Of a stretch of DNA of 64,000 nucleotides, positions 24,801 to 34,032 are shown piece after piece. A program made the translations under genes and the position numbers. The notes beneath the pieces are model-generated. The model did not search any database, had not been told where the DNA came from, and saw only the letters and a list, made by a program, of their open reading frames with translations. Origin of the DNA: Hofstenia miamia. Taxonomy: Eukaryota; Xenacoelomorpha; Acoela; Hofsteniidae. The stretch covers positions 2,453,898 through 2,517,897 of the forward strand of contig CABFPE010000009.1 of assembly GCA_900660155.1 (NCBI GenBank), in the 5' to 3' direction. Each line of letters begins with the position of its first letter. The stretch's first letter is position 1.

Positions 24801-25884
24801 TCGGTCCGAGGTCTGTAAAATTTTCTAGTCCCAAAGTCCCACTTCTCCCACAGCATAGCTTCAATTTTGATCAAAATTAGCAAAGATTATGAGTAATATT
24901 ATGAATCCCTTCATTTTTGGTCCCAGTCCCATTAAGTGAATCCCATTGGACTAGATGGTCTCGCAAAACCGTAATCAATGTACATAAAATTTCACATTAT
25001 AGCTGTTTGAATCATTTTGTACATGCAACTGCATTATATTTAAAACTAATTGGATAAAGGTGTGGTAAATTGTATAAGCCCATTAAAATTGCATTCATTA
25101 AAATATCGTGTCATAACTTTTCTTGTTGTCAAATTTAATTGTAAATTAACACTTAATCAATTATGAGAGAAAACATAGCTGCTTGTAAGTGCATACAACG
25201 AGAATTTGAATTTGAAATATGTAAAAATATGCCGAATTAAAAAAATGAAATAATGCTATGGTATACAAGTCCTTTAATTTTATATATAGTGCATGCCAAA
25301 AAAAGAAAAAATATACATGCCTTCCAAAAAATTATGTTATATTAGTAGACATTTTTGCAACAACAAAGGAAAGATAAAAGCGGCATTAGCTGACGCTGAT
25401 AAATACTTGATAGAATGCATTAGAAACACATTTTGAACAAGTGTACGGAATATCCATATCCAAATGCCCAATCTGTCTAAACCCTACTTTAAACCTTAAC
25501 AACTCTATAAATTGATTGTTTGCAAAGCAATAGGTTTTTATACAATTGAAGTCTATGATCTTGAGTATATTAGATTTAGCAAACATACACCTACTTCTCA
25601 ACATTAAGCCTTTCAGACTGCTACTTAATCAAAAGTATATGAGTCAACTTGTAGTAATCACAAATAACCTGTTAAAACTTTAGTGTTCAAAGTTAAATAA
25701 TGTAAATTTAGAAAAACGTACCAAAAGACAGCAAACATAATTCAATTAGAAGAATCGGTGATTTCCAAATTGGAGATGAGTTCTCTGCCATTGAAATATT
25801 ACTTGTATTGGTTGAGACGATAAGTTCATTCCGATACTTTTTCTTAAATGTAGTTTCGACATTTCCATACAACGATGTTGACAT
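356..25884 (-). CDS. MFSD1: MFSD1-like major facilitator transporter, ten exons, complete
   Basis: The exons, 5' to 3', are 25884-25722, 20356-20304, 16062-15910, 9044-8971, 8927-8819, 8609-8507, 8461-8242, 5659-5446, 1090-938 and 526-356 (stop TAA at 358-356). Every junction has AG/GT borders and matching phase. The product is about 470 residues with roughly twelve hydrophobic segments. It follows vertebrate MFSD1 from end to end: SFGAYFAFDIPSSL in TM1, LALID before the central loop, RRTGRNIIW between TM8 and TM9, and SLWEMV in a later helix. In vertebrates MFSD1 is a lysosomal dipeptide transporter that works with GLMP; that role here is inference. The first ATG in the exon-1 frame is used as start; an in-frame ATG at 25791 is an alternative. 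Identity is low overall and the N-terminal half lacks a recognisable MFS motif A, so this may be a fast-evolving paralog. No in-frame stop interrupts it. The introns range from 43 to 6865 bases. Confidence 0.85.
581..648. repeat. (TA)n microsatellite
   Basis: About 34 TA units, broken once by GC near 605. It lies in intron 9 of the MFSD1-like gene. Confidence 0.95.
938..1090 (-). CDS. MFSD1: MFSD1-like exon 9 (TM10-TM11)
   Basis: Fifty-one codons run from an acceptor at GGTTAG to a strong donor GTAAGT. The product contains SIMNASLWEMV, then STAFVCMASIEYIFLSL. It matches the MFSD1 stretch with ALWPMV and GTAYGFMQSIQNLGL. The proline of that signature is glutamate here. An open frame on the plus strand across the same bases is a shadow. 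Confidence 0.85.
1091..5445. other. Intron 8 of the MFSD1-like gene
   Basis: This is 4.3 kb of AT-rich sequence. Apart from the GC-richer repeat at about 2475-2896 and a short TA tract near 3920-3938, I recognise no exon or element. The open frames here, such as 1615-1989 and 4605-4847, have random-looking translations. Confidence 0.6.
2475..2896. mobile_element. GC-rich hAT-like repeat remnant
   Basis: The block contrasts with its AT-rich surroundings and repeats GGTCCCGG and GGGACCGG words. The right end reads inward, on the minus strand, as AGAGGTGTGCGGGACC. Near the left end there is the similar CTGGGTGTGCAGGAC. Such CAG-AGGTGTGCGGG ends are common among hAT elements. I could not find a convincing target duplication, so the class is tentative. 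Confidence 0.4.
5446..5659 (-). CDS. MFSD1: MFSD1-like exon 8 (TM7-TM9)
   Basis: The exon begins with one base completing a lysine and ends in phase 0 after TWINPIILM, before GTAAG. It carries the most recognisable block of the protein, RRTGRNIIW followed by a helix and then FTWINP. In MFSD1 the same place reads DKTGKNIIW and MWNPW. Confidence 0.9.
5819..7021. mobile_element. hAT-like non-autonomous element with 8-bp target duplication
   Basis: The element is 1203 bases long and begins CAGTGGTGTCATTTAGGGGG. It ends with the reverse complement of CAGTGGCGCCATTTC, so the terminal inverted repeats are short and imperfect. The flanking octamers are gtgcaaac (5811-5818) and atgcaaac (7022-7029), matching at 7 of 8 positions. 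An 8-bp duplication and CAGTG ends are the hallmarks of hAT. The inner minus-strand frames (6369-6629, 6693-6917) resemble nothing I know. It sits in intron 7 of the MFSD1-like gene. Confidence 0.75.
8242..9044 (-). CDS. MFSD1: MFSD1-like exons 4-7, a tight cluster
   Basis: Four exons are separated by introns of 43, 209 and 45 bases: 9044-8971, 8927-8819, 8609-8507 and 8461-8242. In order they give PYWLVLGARMLLG and SANELLVACQYG (TM4 region), RSTFHAILMTSRL joined to ASVLNM, then LSANNVLAITVSIG and LALID, and a cytosolic loop ending in ALLPFISLGK. Each aligns in order with MFSD1. Exon 6 starts at 8609 after ATTAG. An internal CAG at 8582-8585 is a decoy acceptor in the wrong phase. Confidence 0.85.
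9493..9890. mobile_element. Short hAT-like MITE with 8-bp target duplication
   Basis: This is a 398-bp element. Its left end reads aaaTGGCGTCACTGAGGGGG. Its right end, inverted, reads CAGTGACGTCACGG, followed by AGGGGCC. Flanking octamers are atagaaac (9485-9492) and atagtaac (9891-9898), 7 of 8 identical. The ends are related to those of the element at 5819-7021. It is too short to code for transposase and lies in intron 3 of the MFSD1-like gene. Confidence 0.7.
10610..11507 (-). pseudogene. Broken Tc1-like transposase
   Basis: The reading begins at an ATG at 11507 with a helix-turn-helix part (KRNRLEILFKSG, then ARSTFYRNY). An in-frame TAA interrupts it after about 27 residues. After a frame change comes the catalytic core: NVFLTDESLFQLHW with the first Asp, a WGALSYRG block, and ILQQNGATPHTS where the second acidic residue is Asn. 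A further frame change gives SPDLSPIE, the region of the third acidic residue. Stops, frame changes and the Asp-to-Asn change show the copy is dead. Terminal repeats were not identified. It lies in intron 3 of the MFSD1-like gene. Confidence 0.8.
11633..11665. repeat. (TA)n microsatellite
   Basis: About 16 TA units lie just beyond the Tc1-like remnant. Confidence 0.9.
12837..12874. repeat. (TA)n microsatellite beside the assembly gap
   Basis: About 19 TA units end 120 bases before the run of N. Confidence 0.9.
12995..13448. other. Assembly gap of 454 N
   Basis: Unknown bases inside intron 3 of the MFSD1-like gene. Open frames spanning it are artefacts. Confidence 1.
13449..15909. other. Left part of the long MFSD1-like intron 3
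   Basis: This is AT-rich DNA with no exon that I accept. A minus-strand frame at 14344-14520 has a loose likeness to the TM4 region of the transporter but is not needed by the gene model. Confidence 0.5.
15910..16062 (-). CDS. MFSD1: MFSD1-like exon 3 (TM2 region)
   Basis: Fifty-one codons in phase 0 on both sides, bordered by TTTAG and GTAAGTAAC. The product contains YTAYYVPSIFLTFF and ALSSIACVLSQ. These line up with the YxVYAWPNVVLxFF and CFVCIGQ segments of MFSD1. The acidic residue expected in the TM2-TM3 loop is not obvious here. Confidence 0.8.
16063..18515. other. MFSD1-like intron 2, part without recognisable content
   Basis: AT-rich sequence. I see no exon, RNA gene or transposon that can be named here. 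Confidence 0.5.
18528..18690 (+). mobile_element. LINE reverse transcriptase fragment (motif A region)
   Basis: The plus strand reads DFSKDYDKLPHFLLLSRLENLG, with a frame slip near the start, and then IYSYLSKLYDERR. This is the region of RT motif A (xxDFSKAFDKxxH) and the following YLxxR. Only this piece is recognisable. It lies antisense to the MFSD1-like gene in its intron 2. Confidence 0.65.
18860..19480 (-). mobile_element. Degenerate copy of a REL-endonuclease LINE, C-terminal half
   Basis: The minus strand of this block is homologous to the plus strand of the LINE at 51818-53058. Both contain the word for KQKxMH followed by a run matching KETExLI. In this copy the frame is broken by many stops. 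The long hydrophobic plus-strand frame at 18920-19297 is its antisense shadow; a similar shadow exists at 51959-52534. This places at least two copies of one family in the window, in opposite orientations. Confidence 0.65.
20304..20356 (-). CDS. MFSD1: MFSD1-like exon 2 (53 bases, FDIP motif)
   Basis: This small exon was missed by length-based ORF calling. It supplies two bases to a glycine codon, then 17 codons holding YFAFDIPSSL, and stops in phase 0 before GTAAG. Its codon phase joins both neighbours exactly. The FDIP block is the best-conserved piece of the MFSD1 amino-terminal half. Confidence 0.85.
20640..20765. mobile_element. GC-richer repeat scrap with CAG-type end
   Basis: Read on the minus strand the block begins CAGCTGTGCTTGGGTTGGGT, which looks like a hAT terminal repeat. 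There is no coding content, and the other end was not found. Confidence 0.35.
20770..24760. other. MFSD1-like intron 1, unassigned part
   Basis: About 4 kb of AT-rich sequence. The open frames (20887-21123, 21960-22181, 22766-22990) show no domain I recognise. Confidence 0.5.
24765..24975. mobile_element. GGTCCC-rich repeat remnant
   Basis: It shares the phrase GTCCCACTCCCATT with the repeat at 2475-2896 and repeats GGTCCCAGTCCCATT later. It is probably another decayed copy of the same family, within intron 1 of the MFSD1-like gene. No terminal duplication is visible. Confidence 0.4.
25722..25884 (-). CDS. MFSD1: MFSD1-like exon 1 (start codon, N-terminal tail, half of TM1)
   Basis: A polar tail of about 40 residues precedes the hydrophobic run ILLIELCLLSFG. 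The exon ends in phase 1 at 25722 before GTACGT. The glycine codon is completed by exon 2, which continues AYFAFDIPSSL as in MFSD1. The tail is variable in this family, so the choice between the ATGs at 25884 and 25791 rests only on being first in frame. Confidence 0.75.
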
Positions 25885-26331
25885 ATTGTGTACACTAACA
25901 ATTATCAATGTATTTTGCAAACAAACATTTGTTTTTGCGTTCCGTACTCAATATCTGTTAATTGTTCGTACCTAAATCATCAATTAATTTCAAAATAATA
26001 TAATCAATACTTGAAGATCAAGTCAATAAGTTAGTCTTTCCCTTTATTCTAGTTCACAATTTTGATCCGGGGTTAACTTTGTAACAAAATATCAAAGCAT
26101 CAAGACATTTCTCTTTTATGACATTAAGAATCCTACGGAAGTGAAATACTTAATGTAAGGGAAAAGCGGAAATGAAATCACAATTATCCGCTTTAAAAAT
26201 TAATTAGCAAATTACCTATTGTATTATATATTACCCTTCGCAAACTATTAGGTGGAGTTGTTTAGAATTACATCAGACAATATACATAAATAAAGAAAAG
26301 GTATGAATTTTTTACAACCCAACGTAAATTT

Positions 26332-26332
<1 letters not shown>

Positions 26333-26364
<32 letters not shown>
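26333..26364. repeat. (TA)n microsatellite ending at a single N
   Basis: About 16 TA units end at an ambiguous base at 26365, probably a slippage-limited assembly point. Confidence 0.9.
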
Positions 26365-26741
26365 NTAACAATAAGTTTATTGATTACCCTTTCATGATCA
26401 TATTTTAAGTTTGCCATCAATAATTGCTATAGATATTTTTCTACAATGACGCTATGGGAAGCTTACTATGATACAAAATGGTGTGGAACTATACCATTGT
26501 ATGAACATCCGGGATATTCTAGTCATAAATATTTTCAAAAGTTTAAAACAGAAATGAGCAAACTACGGCCCACGATCCGAATCCAGCTCTTTTATTCTGG
26601 CCCGCAGGATTTATCGACATCTATAACTAGAAAAACCAATAGATTAAAATTTCTTTATCAAAAATACGAGTAATAATACCTGCAGAAATTCGATTAGCTA
26701 GTGCAATTCAGTTTCTTTCTACAGATAACTTGTGTTTTTTA

Positions 26742-27221
26742 CATAATCATTGGAGTTCTTATCACTCTTATTATAGTCTATGCGGTCTAATGCAGTTTTG
26801 TCTGCTCATTGAAAATTTACAAAATAGTTTATTAGTAATATGTCATAATGAAGTCTACCAAATGCTTTGTGAACGTCTTCTAAACAATTTCTAAACGTCT
26901 TCTACACCTGATATAGATGTCATTTCTATACGTCTTATGGACGTAGTGTGTTATTCTACTTAAGAATGCAGTGCCTATATTTTTCCATAATCATTGGAGT
27001 TCTTATCACTCTTATTATAGTCTATGCGGTCTAATGCAGTTTTGTCTGCTCATAGTAGAATATTGAAAATTTACAAAATAGTTTATTAGTAATATGTCAT
27101 AATGAAGTCTACCAAATGCTTTGTGAACGTCTTCTAAACAATTTCTAAACGTCTTCTACACCTGATATAGATGTCATTTCTATACGTCTTATGGACGTCT
27201 ACTTAAGAATGCATTGCCTAT
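26742..27221. repeat. Tandem duplication, two copies of about 244 bp
   Basis: The unit beginning cataatcattggagttc at 26742 starts again at 26986. The two units are nearly identical across the whole length. The second copy has a small insertion (agtagaat) after TCTGCTCAT and lacks a short GTGTGTTATT stretch near its end. Each unit also holds two related words, AACGTCTTCTAAAC and AACGTCTTCTACAC. No coding content is seen. Confidence 0.85.
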
Positions 27222-28379
27222 TAAAAAGGAATGTTTGCAATTATTTTGTTGTTGAATTTCATGATCTAAGTTATTCCATACCTTAGTTGCTGTGTGGTGA
27301 AAGCTATTATAATGTTTATCTAAGCAAAAAATGTTGAGAATATTCATTTAATTTAATGTATTGTTTAAAAAACGAAATTGCGGATTGGCCAAATTTGAAT
27401 TTAAATAATATTGATAAGATGTACACTTGAATTTGGTAGTAAGGAGATAGTAGTTTGTACTTTAATAGATAATCGGATACATTGGTCATGCTTTAAGGGA
27501 TTAATTGAAAGTTTTAGAAAGAATGATGTGATATCTTGAGTTTATATGTGTAAAGATGACTGAACAGTATTGAAAGTGGGATAAGCAGAGTGCATATACA
27601 TATTAATTGTTTGTGGTTTGCGTTTGAAACGTTTCGAAGATGATAAAGATACCTAACTCCAGGAGCCATTTTTTAATTTTAGTTATTAAGAATTGTTCGA
27701 AATTTAAATTATGTCAATTTCAACACGTAAATAGTTAATAGACTCACTTTGATTTATGGGTACCTGATTAATATTAAGGAGTGAACCCCATAGATTTGTA
27801 CATGTAAAAGGCTTTCAATATTTTCTAACTGGTTGGATATAATTGTTCAAAATGTGGACAAGTCGGCTTCTTATGTAAAAGTAACACTAGTGAAGATATC
27901 ACTAAATTTCTTGAGAAATATTGGTAAAATATATTTGACTCAATTCCGAATTTACACGAATCCAATGGCAAAAAATCCTATAAGTGTGAAAAAGAGGATT
28001 TGAAAAAAATTAAACAATGTTCATGCTCTTGGTAAATGAGCGATTTTTACTGGGTTGGAGCTTATAGTGAAAAAGGAATCGAACTGTAATAATAAGGTTT
28101 TCAAATGCCTTTTAGCTAGAGCCCACCTTCTGAAGGAATTCTCAGAAAAAGTATTTATTTCAAATTAATTAAGTGCTGAAGAATAAATTATTGAAAAAAA
28201 AGACTTTTGAAAACCCGCTATGAACTTATGGAAAAGGATATGACAAGATCTTAAATAAAAATTCGTAATTAGGAGGATGAATACTCAAGTTCTTTGTAAC
28301 GATAACTTTATCTTATGTTTTTAAATATTTGACTCTTAAAAAACTTAATGTTACATATCACTTATCTTATGATATCACA

Positions 28380-29450
28380 ACGAATTCTACAGTTTTTGTT
28401 TTTGATATAAACTTGGCTACCATCAATTGTTAAGACTCCTTTGCTTCTCTTCGAGGGTTTAAGTTATTTAGACATGACAGATTTAGTAGAATTTCGGTTA
28501 AGGTACTGCCGGTGGAGTATGTGATTTTGTGGTGCATTAATATAACTTTATGTATTGTATCCTCTTAATTGGGAGAAGTTTAAAATCATGTGGTCAGAAA
28601 TATAACGCGATACCAATTTTTACTACTTAGTATTGTTTATTATCCTCTTGATGTGAATTGTAGCATTGCATTAAGTGATCATATAATTATATCATATAAA
28701 GCACTATTTGATACAAAAGATTGCCAAAGACTTAGTCTATGGAAAAGTTTTAATGGATTGGAGACAAAATATTAGCCAAAATATTATGTTTTAATCCTCA
28801 TCATCTGAATTTTATATCAAATGTTTTTAAAGTTCACTTAGATGTGATTTATTCTTTTACCCCACTCTCAATTTCAAAGCGAATAGCCTTTTTTCAAAAT
28901 CTTATTTTAACTAAGTTTGAGGAGTTTAACAGGTTTGAATGTATTAATTAAGCAGTAAGTGAATTTTGACGGGAATCTATGCAATATTTGAAACGTCATA
29001 TCCTCTTCATAACGATATTTTGAACAAAAGAATTTATGCTTTTCTTTGAAAAAATCAACTGAACTGTTGCTAAATTTTGCGTTAGCTTCTATTAAAGAAA
29101 TTGATAAAATTGTGAAAACGCATTTTGCCAAAATTTTAGGGGTTACATTTGATGAAAAGTTATCTTTTTCACAGCATATCAATGACATTGTGACGTAAAC
29201 AACAAGAAAAGTTTTCTTGTTAATTCATTTGAAATGACTTTGCCTTAATGAAAAAGAAATGCAAATTCTTTACAATTCTTTGGTTTTATTTTTTTGACAT
29301 TTTGTTGCCTTGTATGGGAAGGAGCTTCTAATTATTTATTAAATCATTCATATTGATAATTTCCAGAACCAACATTTGTGGTTTGAAATTACCTCTAATT
29401 ATAAACCAATAAATGATATTATCTAATATTGCAATGCTAAGCATTTCAAT
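28380..29450 (+). mobile_element. Degenerate LINE (endonuclease and RT C-terminal pieces)
   Basis: Plus-strand translation, with frame changes, gives LRGFKLFRHDRFSR and then AGGVCDFV. These fit the FRxDR and GGGVCxFV landmarks of an AP-type endonuclease, with IALSDHIIIS further on. At about 29127 comes ILGVTFDEKLSFSQHINDIV, the conserved block that follows the RT catalytic core in CR1/Jockey-like LINEs. The RT core that should lie between is missing or unreadable. Stops are frequent. Confidence 0.6.
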
Positions 29451-30229
29451 CAGATCATATGAGCAGATAATCATGTTCTTAAATCACTAATTCCAAAAAG
29501 ATGTCACTTATGTATTCTATTTCCATCTGTAATGAAAAATGAATTAGAATTAATTTTATTCCCAAATAGAATTTTAAGTAACACTTCATATTAACTTCTT
29601 AACACACTTTGATTTGTAATCATTTCATTCAAAATTAATGAAATAGCATGTACATGTGCATGAATTTTCTCTAAATATGTACTACTTTTAAATATTTACT
29701 AAAAAAATTATCTTCAACCCGATTAGGGTTTAGTATTTTTTATTTTTTGTCCCTATCTCGCAGTACTTTAATTGAACAGCTATATTTCGTTATTTAGATG
29801 CATTTCTAAGCAAATAGCAAACGTAGATATCTATGGAAGTAAAAATCTCCTCCAAAAGATGCAGTACTCAGGGGCTCTCTGCAAGTAGCCTAACCGTAAT
29901 TCTGCTCCTTATAAACAATATGCACAAATCTATGTGAAACATTCCTCAGTATGTTGATAACACATTCATACTTTTAAGACATTGTAATACGAGAACATCA
30001 ATTAACAATTGGCATTAAAATCTCTTTACAATTATAGATAACATTGTAACCATGTAGAAGAAGAAAACGTCAAATACCACAAAAACATATTAGTTCTCAT
30101 TCAATGCATTGATTTAACAAATTAAATATTTATATTGTAAAACTGTTAGGAATCTATTAGATTCCATAGAATTAGATAAAGCTATTTTCATAAAAAATTT
30201 TTCTCTTAAAACACATTTGAATCAATGTT

Positions 30230-31080
30230 TCTCTTTTAAATGCTATGTCTCATTCTAGTTTTCCTAAAATAATGCTTAATAACAGCATAGACCTCACTGA
30301 TTTGTATGATATATCTAATGCTTTTAATGACTACTTTTGTTCTGTTTATAATCCCATTGATGCTAAATATTATGAAAATCTCATGTCCATTGTCATTAAT
30401 CAACAATCTTGAAATAGAAATTGAAGAAGTAGTTGAAGCGATTTCCAATTTCTCGATGAAAGGATGTGGATATGATAAAATTCCAATTTTTTCTTAAAGA
30501 CGTTTTCAGCAGGACTTGCTTCAAGTAAACTCCAATACTACAATTGTTCCACTTATGTTTATTCCAACTTGAAAAGATGCAATCAAATATTTTTAATCTC
30601 GAAAGAATAAGAATATTATCTTATTATACCATTGTTTGTGACAAAAGAAGTATATACATAACTAACTATATCAATCCTTATCTATGGATCTGTTGCTTGG
30701 TGCCCCAGCAGATGCGATATTTTTAGAATTAGAAATTTTCAAAACGTTGTTCGAAATTGATTTTAAATATTACGGACTATAAGAAGAAAATAATTGAACA
30801 GAATTTATTGCCTCTTTCAATGCAATTTCAACACATTGATCTCATTCAATTCAATAGTATGCTTACTAATGACATCAATTTTACGTTTCCTATATATCCG
30901 AAACAAGGCTTGCAATAAAACCTTTTTCAAGTGCAAAGTTAACTAGAAGAGCAAAACAGGTAATTTCTTCTTTAGCCGTATCACTAAATTAGCAAATTAC
31001 ATCCATCTAAATACAAATATTGATCTCTTTGATACATCTCAAAAGTTAAAACGTAATTAAAAGATTTATTTAAACAGCAA
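30230..31080 (+). mobile_element. Second degenerate LINE fragment (RT ends)
   Basis: Plus-strand frames show FNDYFCSVYNP, then EIEEVVEAISNFSMKGCGYD, which is the linker before RT motif 1. After a deletion comes YGSVAWCPSR followed by RIRNFQNVVR, the usual C-terminal block. As in the fragment upstream, the middle of the RT is missing, so this is a separate internally deleted copy. No intact frame is left. Confidence 0.6.
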
Positions 31081-31089
31081 TTTATTGAT

Positions 31090-33170
31090 TTATGTGCATC
31101 TAATAATATGTGTACTCATTTTTATTGTGTAATTGTACTATATGCAATTCTAGGAATTAGCTTTATAAGAAATATTGAGTTTTGTTAAATAGTGAAATTC
31201 TTTGCTTAATAAGCAATGAAGTCTTTTTTATATTGTATAAGGATCTACATGATAGTCTATTTAGAACAAAAATACCTAGGAATATATTCAAAAAGAAAAA
31301 AATTTGTGATATATCCTCTATCAAAATATAAAACCTTAAGTTCAAAAACATTAAAGTATTAAATGTTTCTAAAGTAAGAAGCTCCATTCATAAAGTAGCG
31401 CCTATGTGGAAGATCAATGAGTACAATATTTATACGAATCATGAATAACAATCTTAATGCACATCCATCGCATATCGCAAATTACAACAAAATCAAGGCT
31501 GACTTATGCAAAACTAAAAAAACTATTTTGTACTGACTATGCAATAAGTTTCAATGAGAACTTGAGCTTGAATAAAGGCAAATACCAATGGAAGTTTGTG
31601 AATAATTTTCTACATAGAAGTAAAAACGAGGAAACTGACAAAAAGAGAAATCTGAATTTGCAAGCGTTTAAGTGATGTATTCATCCATTTGAGTAAATAT
31701 GGTGAACCTGACATGAAACCACCTATCCCATTTAAAGTGAAATCTATGTTTTGCTTCACACAATTACGAAGAAACAGCTGTTAAATGCAATCTAAAATCT
31801 CGATCAAAATATATCATGTGTTTCTTTAAATGTCCCAAATTTTATTGTCAAGAACTGTATCAAAGTATTTGGACACCATCCACTATTTATTTACAGTCAA
31901 TGCATTCAAAAACTTCTTGATGAATCACAATATAGTATCTGAAAGCAATGCTGTTGCAAAACTGATGCCCTTATTACCATTACACAAAATATACATAGAA
32001 ATAAACATTGATAAAAACAATAAAATGAAGTAATCTTCTGTTATTAGCTAGGTGTCCAAATTGATAAGTGATTAAACTTCATGAATACCTTTCCAAAAAA
32101 TTGAGAAATATGAAATTGAGTATTGAATGCATCGCGAACCAGGAACATTAATCAAGAATCAAACCTCATCAACACATTTGTAATGAGTCATTTCTCATAG
32201 GATGTGCACTCTTGAATCATACAAAAGTAGCACAAAATCAAAATTTAAATTCAATTTTCAATAGATCTTTTCGGACTTTATTTAATATTAGTAAGCAAAT
32301 AATCAGCGAATTACTTGAAACCACTTGTCTACAAGTTCCTAAGTACTATATTCAATATGTTACTGAAATTGATTGAAACTTATAATATTTAATCCCTGTA
32401 CTCATATATGTGTAGTGTTAAAATTAGGTACATCCTCAATATGACATAATACTTTTTCATTAAAACAGCAAAAATTTGGAATAACTTGGAACAACACATA
32501 CTATTTGATGATACACTAGGCATATCTAACCGCTAATTGAAACAATCTTTTTAGCCATCAAGATGTATTAGGCACTTTGAAAAAAATTGCACGCCTAAAG
32601 GAAAGTATTATCTCGAATTCGTAAATAGCATTTTTTGAAAATTTATATTTATTTTATATTTATTATTTAAGATATTTCTTAGAAATAAAGAGCTTGTTAA
32701 CCATTATTCTTGTTATATGCTTCTAAGCACGGGAAATTTAGATACAAGAATTGAATAATTTAAACATTAAAATATGTCATTCTATATCTTTATAGCTTAT
32801 TAAAAATTCTGGGGTTAGATTTAAACAGTGTGGAAATGATTTTTTGTTTTATATGAATGGGAAAAAATATGCCAAAATATGTTTTATTTTCCCTGCTCAC
32901 AATGTAGAGTGATAATGGCAACTACATAATATTCAAGTGAAATTTTGTTTTTCATAGTTTATCTTTTAATCATTACCTAGATATTTAATGAAATTGATTT
33001 ACTATTGAGTCAAAGGTTAAAAGTCAGTTAAAATTAAAGTAAAATTTTGGAATTAAAATTAATTGTTTTGTTTCACTGTTTTATTAACCATTGTTTGAAT
33101 CCATAATTTCATACTAAATAATAATTGCTTCAATTTTTTGAGGCAAAAATATTGAGATTAGTGGGAAATA
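31090..33170. other. AT-rich stretch without recognised gene
   Basis: Small plus-strand frames at 31457-31675 and 31830-32033 have lysine- and asparagine-rich translations without a known motif. They may be leftovers of the neighbouring LINEs. Confidence 0.4.
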
Positions 33171-33178
33171 CCATAACA

Positions 33179-33523
33179 ATGGCGTATATGATTGTGAAAG
33201 TGTCAGCAACACTGTCAGTCTTAGTTTTAACAATATTTTCGCATGAAACCGTTATCAATTGTCCACAAAAATGCGAATTTTGGAAATGTACACAAAAGGA
33301 AATTTGGAAATGCCCTTATGGCATCACATTTGACGAATGTTTTTGCTGTCAAATGTGTACCACAGGGTTGAATGAAGAGTGCAGTGATCATCTGCCCGTC
33401 TGTGGAGAAGAACTTCATTGCGTCCAAGTGAGTGATACAAACAAGACCAAAGTTTGCAAAAAAAACCCAAACCCAGGACCTTATATTAGTCTTGATATTT
33501 GGAAAACTACACCCTCACCATAA
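33179..33523 (+). CDS. Secreted single IGFBP N-terminal-type domain protein
   Basis: The single-exon frame codes for 114 residues. The start at 33179 (AACAATGG) is the first ATG and is followed by a signal peptide with the hydrophobic core ATLSVLVLTIFS. The mature part has twelve cysteines, the number of an IGFBP N-terminal domain. It contains the typical double-cysteine block (FDECFCCQMC) followed by PVCGEELHC. Length and layout fit the single insulin-binding-domain proteins (SIBD) known from spiders and crustaceans, which are secreted and have been linked to insulin-like or immune signalling. That role is inference. One N-glycosylation site (NKT) lies near the end. The internal CAA-GTGAGT looks like a splice donor, but the twelfth cysteine lies beyond it, so I read through it. 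Confidence 0.8.
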   Translation: MAYMIVKVSATLSVLVLTIFSHETVINCPQKCEFWKCTQKEIWKCPYGITFDECFCCQMCTTGLNEECSDHLPVCGEELHCVQVSDTNKTKVCKKNPNPGPYISLDIWKTTPSP

Positions 33524-33765
33524 AATGCAAGGGCTACATATTTAGGCATTGTGATGTGCATCTAAGAATAGAAGTAATGTTGGATAAAATCAGCTTGCTT
33601 ATACTGTAAAATAACTATGAATATATTACCAATGTATGATATACATTTACATTCATTATTTATTTACATATTCATTGATTTATTAATTTTTCATTTATTT
33701 ATTTATTTATTTACACTTACTTTATAATACAGGCAAAATCAAAAAACTATAATAACAAATGTTTT

Positions 33766-33771
33766 AATAAA
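33766..33771 (+). promoter_or_regulatory. Polyadenylation signal AATAAA
   Basis: A canonical hexamer lies 243 bases after the stop codon of the secreted cysteine-rich protein, followed by a GT-rich stretch (GGCTGTTGTTTG). Confidence 0.55.
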
Positions 33772-33954
33772 GGCTGTTGTTTGATTTGAATGGTTTGAAT
33801 CATGCCTATTAACGTACCAAAAAATGTTTGCAACCAGGGTTGAACGACAACTTGCAGAAAAGTGAAACTTTAATTCTTTAAAAAGTTACTGCATACTGTG
33901 TTTTGAAATTTTAATATAATCATTTTTTTCTTAATTGGATACTTCTCATAAAAA

Positions 33955-34032
33955 AGTGTTTTGGTGGGTGCGGAGGGCGCATCAATATCTCATTCGCCTA
34001 GTGCGCAATTTAGCCTACCACCGGCCCTGTTG
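33955..34032. mobile_element. hAT-like end fragment
   Basis: Read on the minus strand the block starts CAGGGCCGGTGGTAGGC and runs into GC-rich sequence (GCGCCCTCCGCACCCACC). CAGGGCCGG starts are common in hAT terminal repeats. The partner end was not located. Confidence 0.4.
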
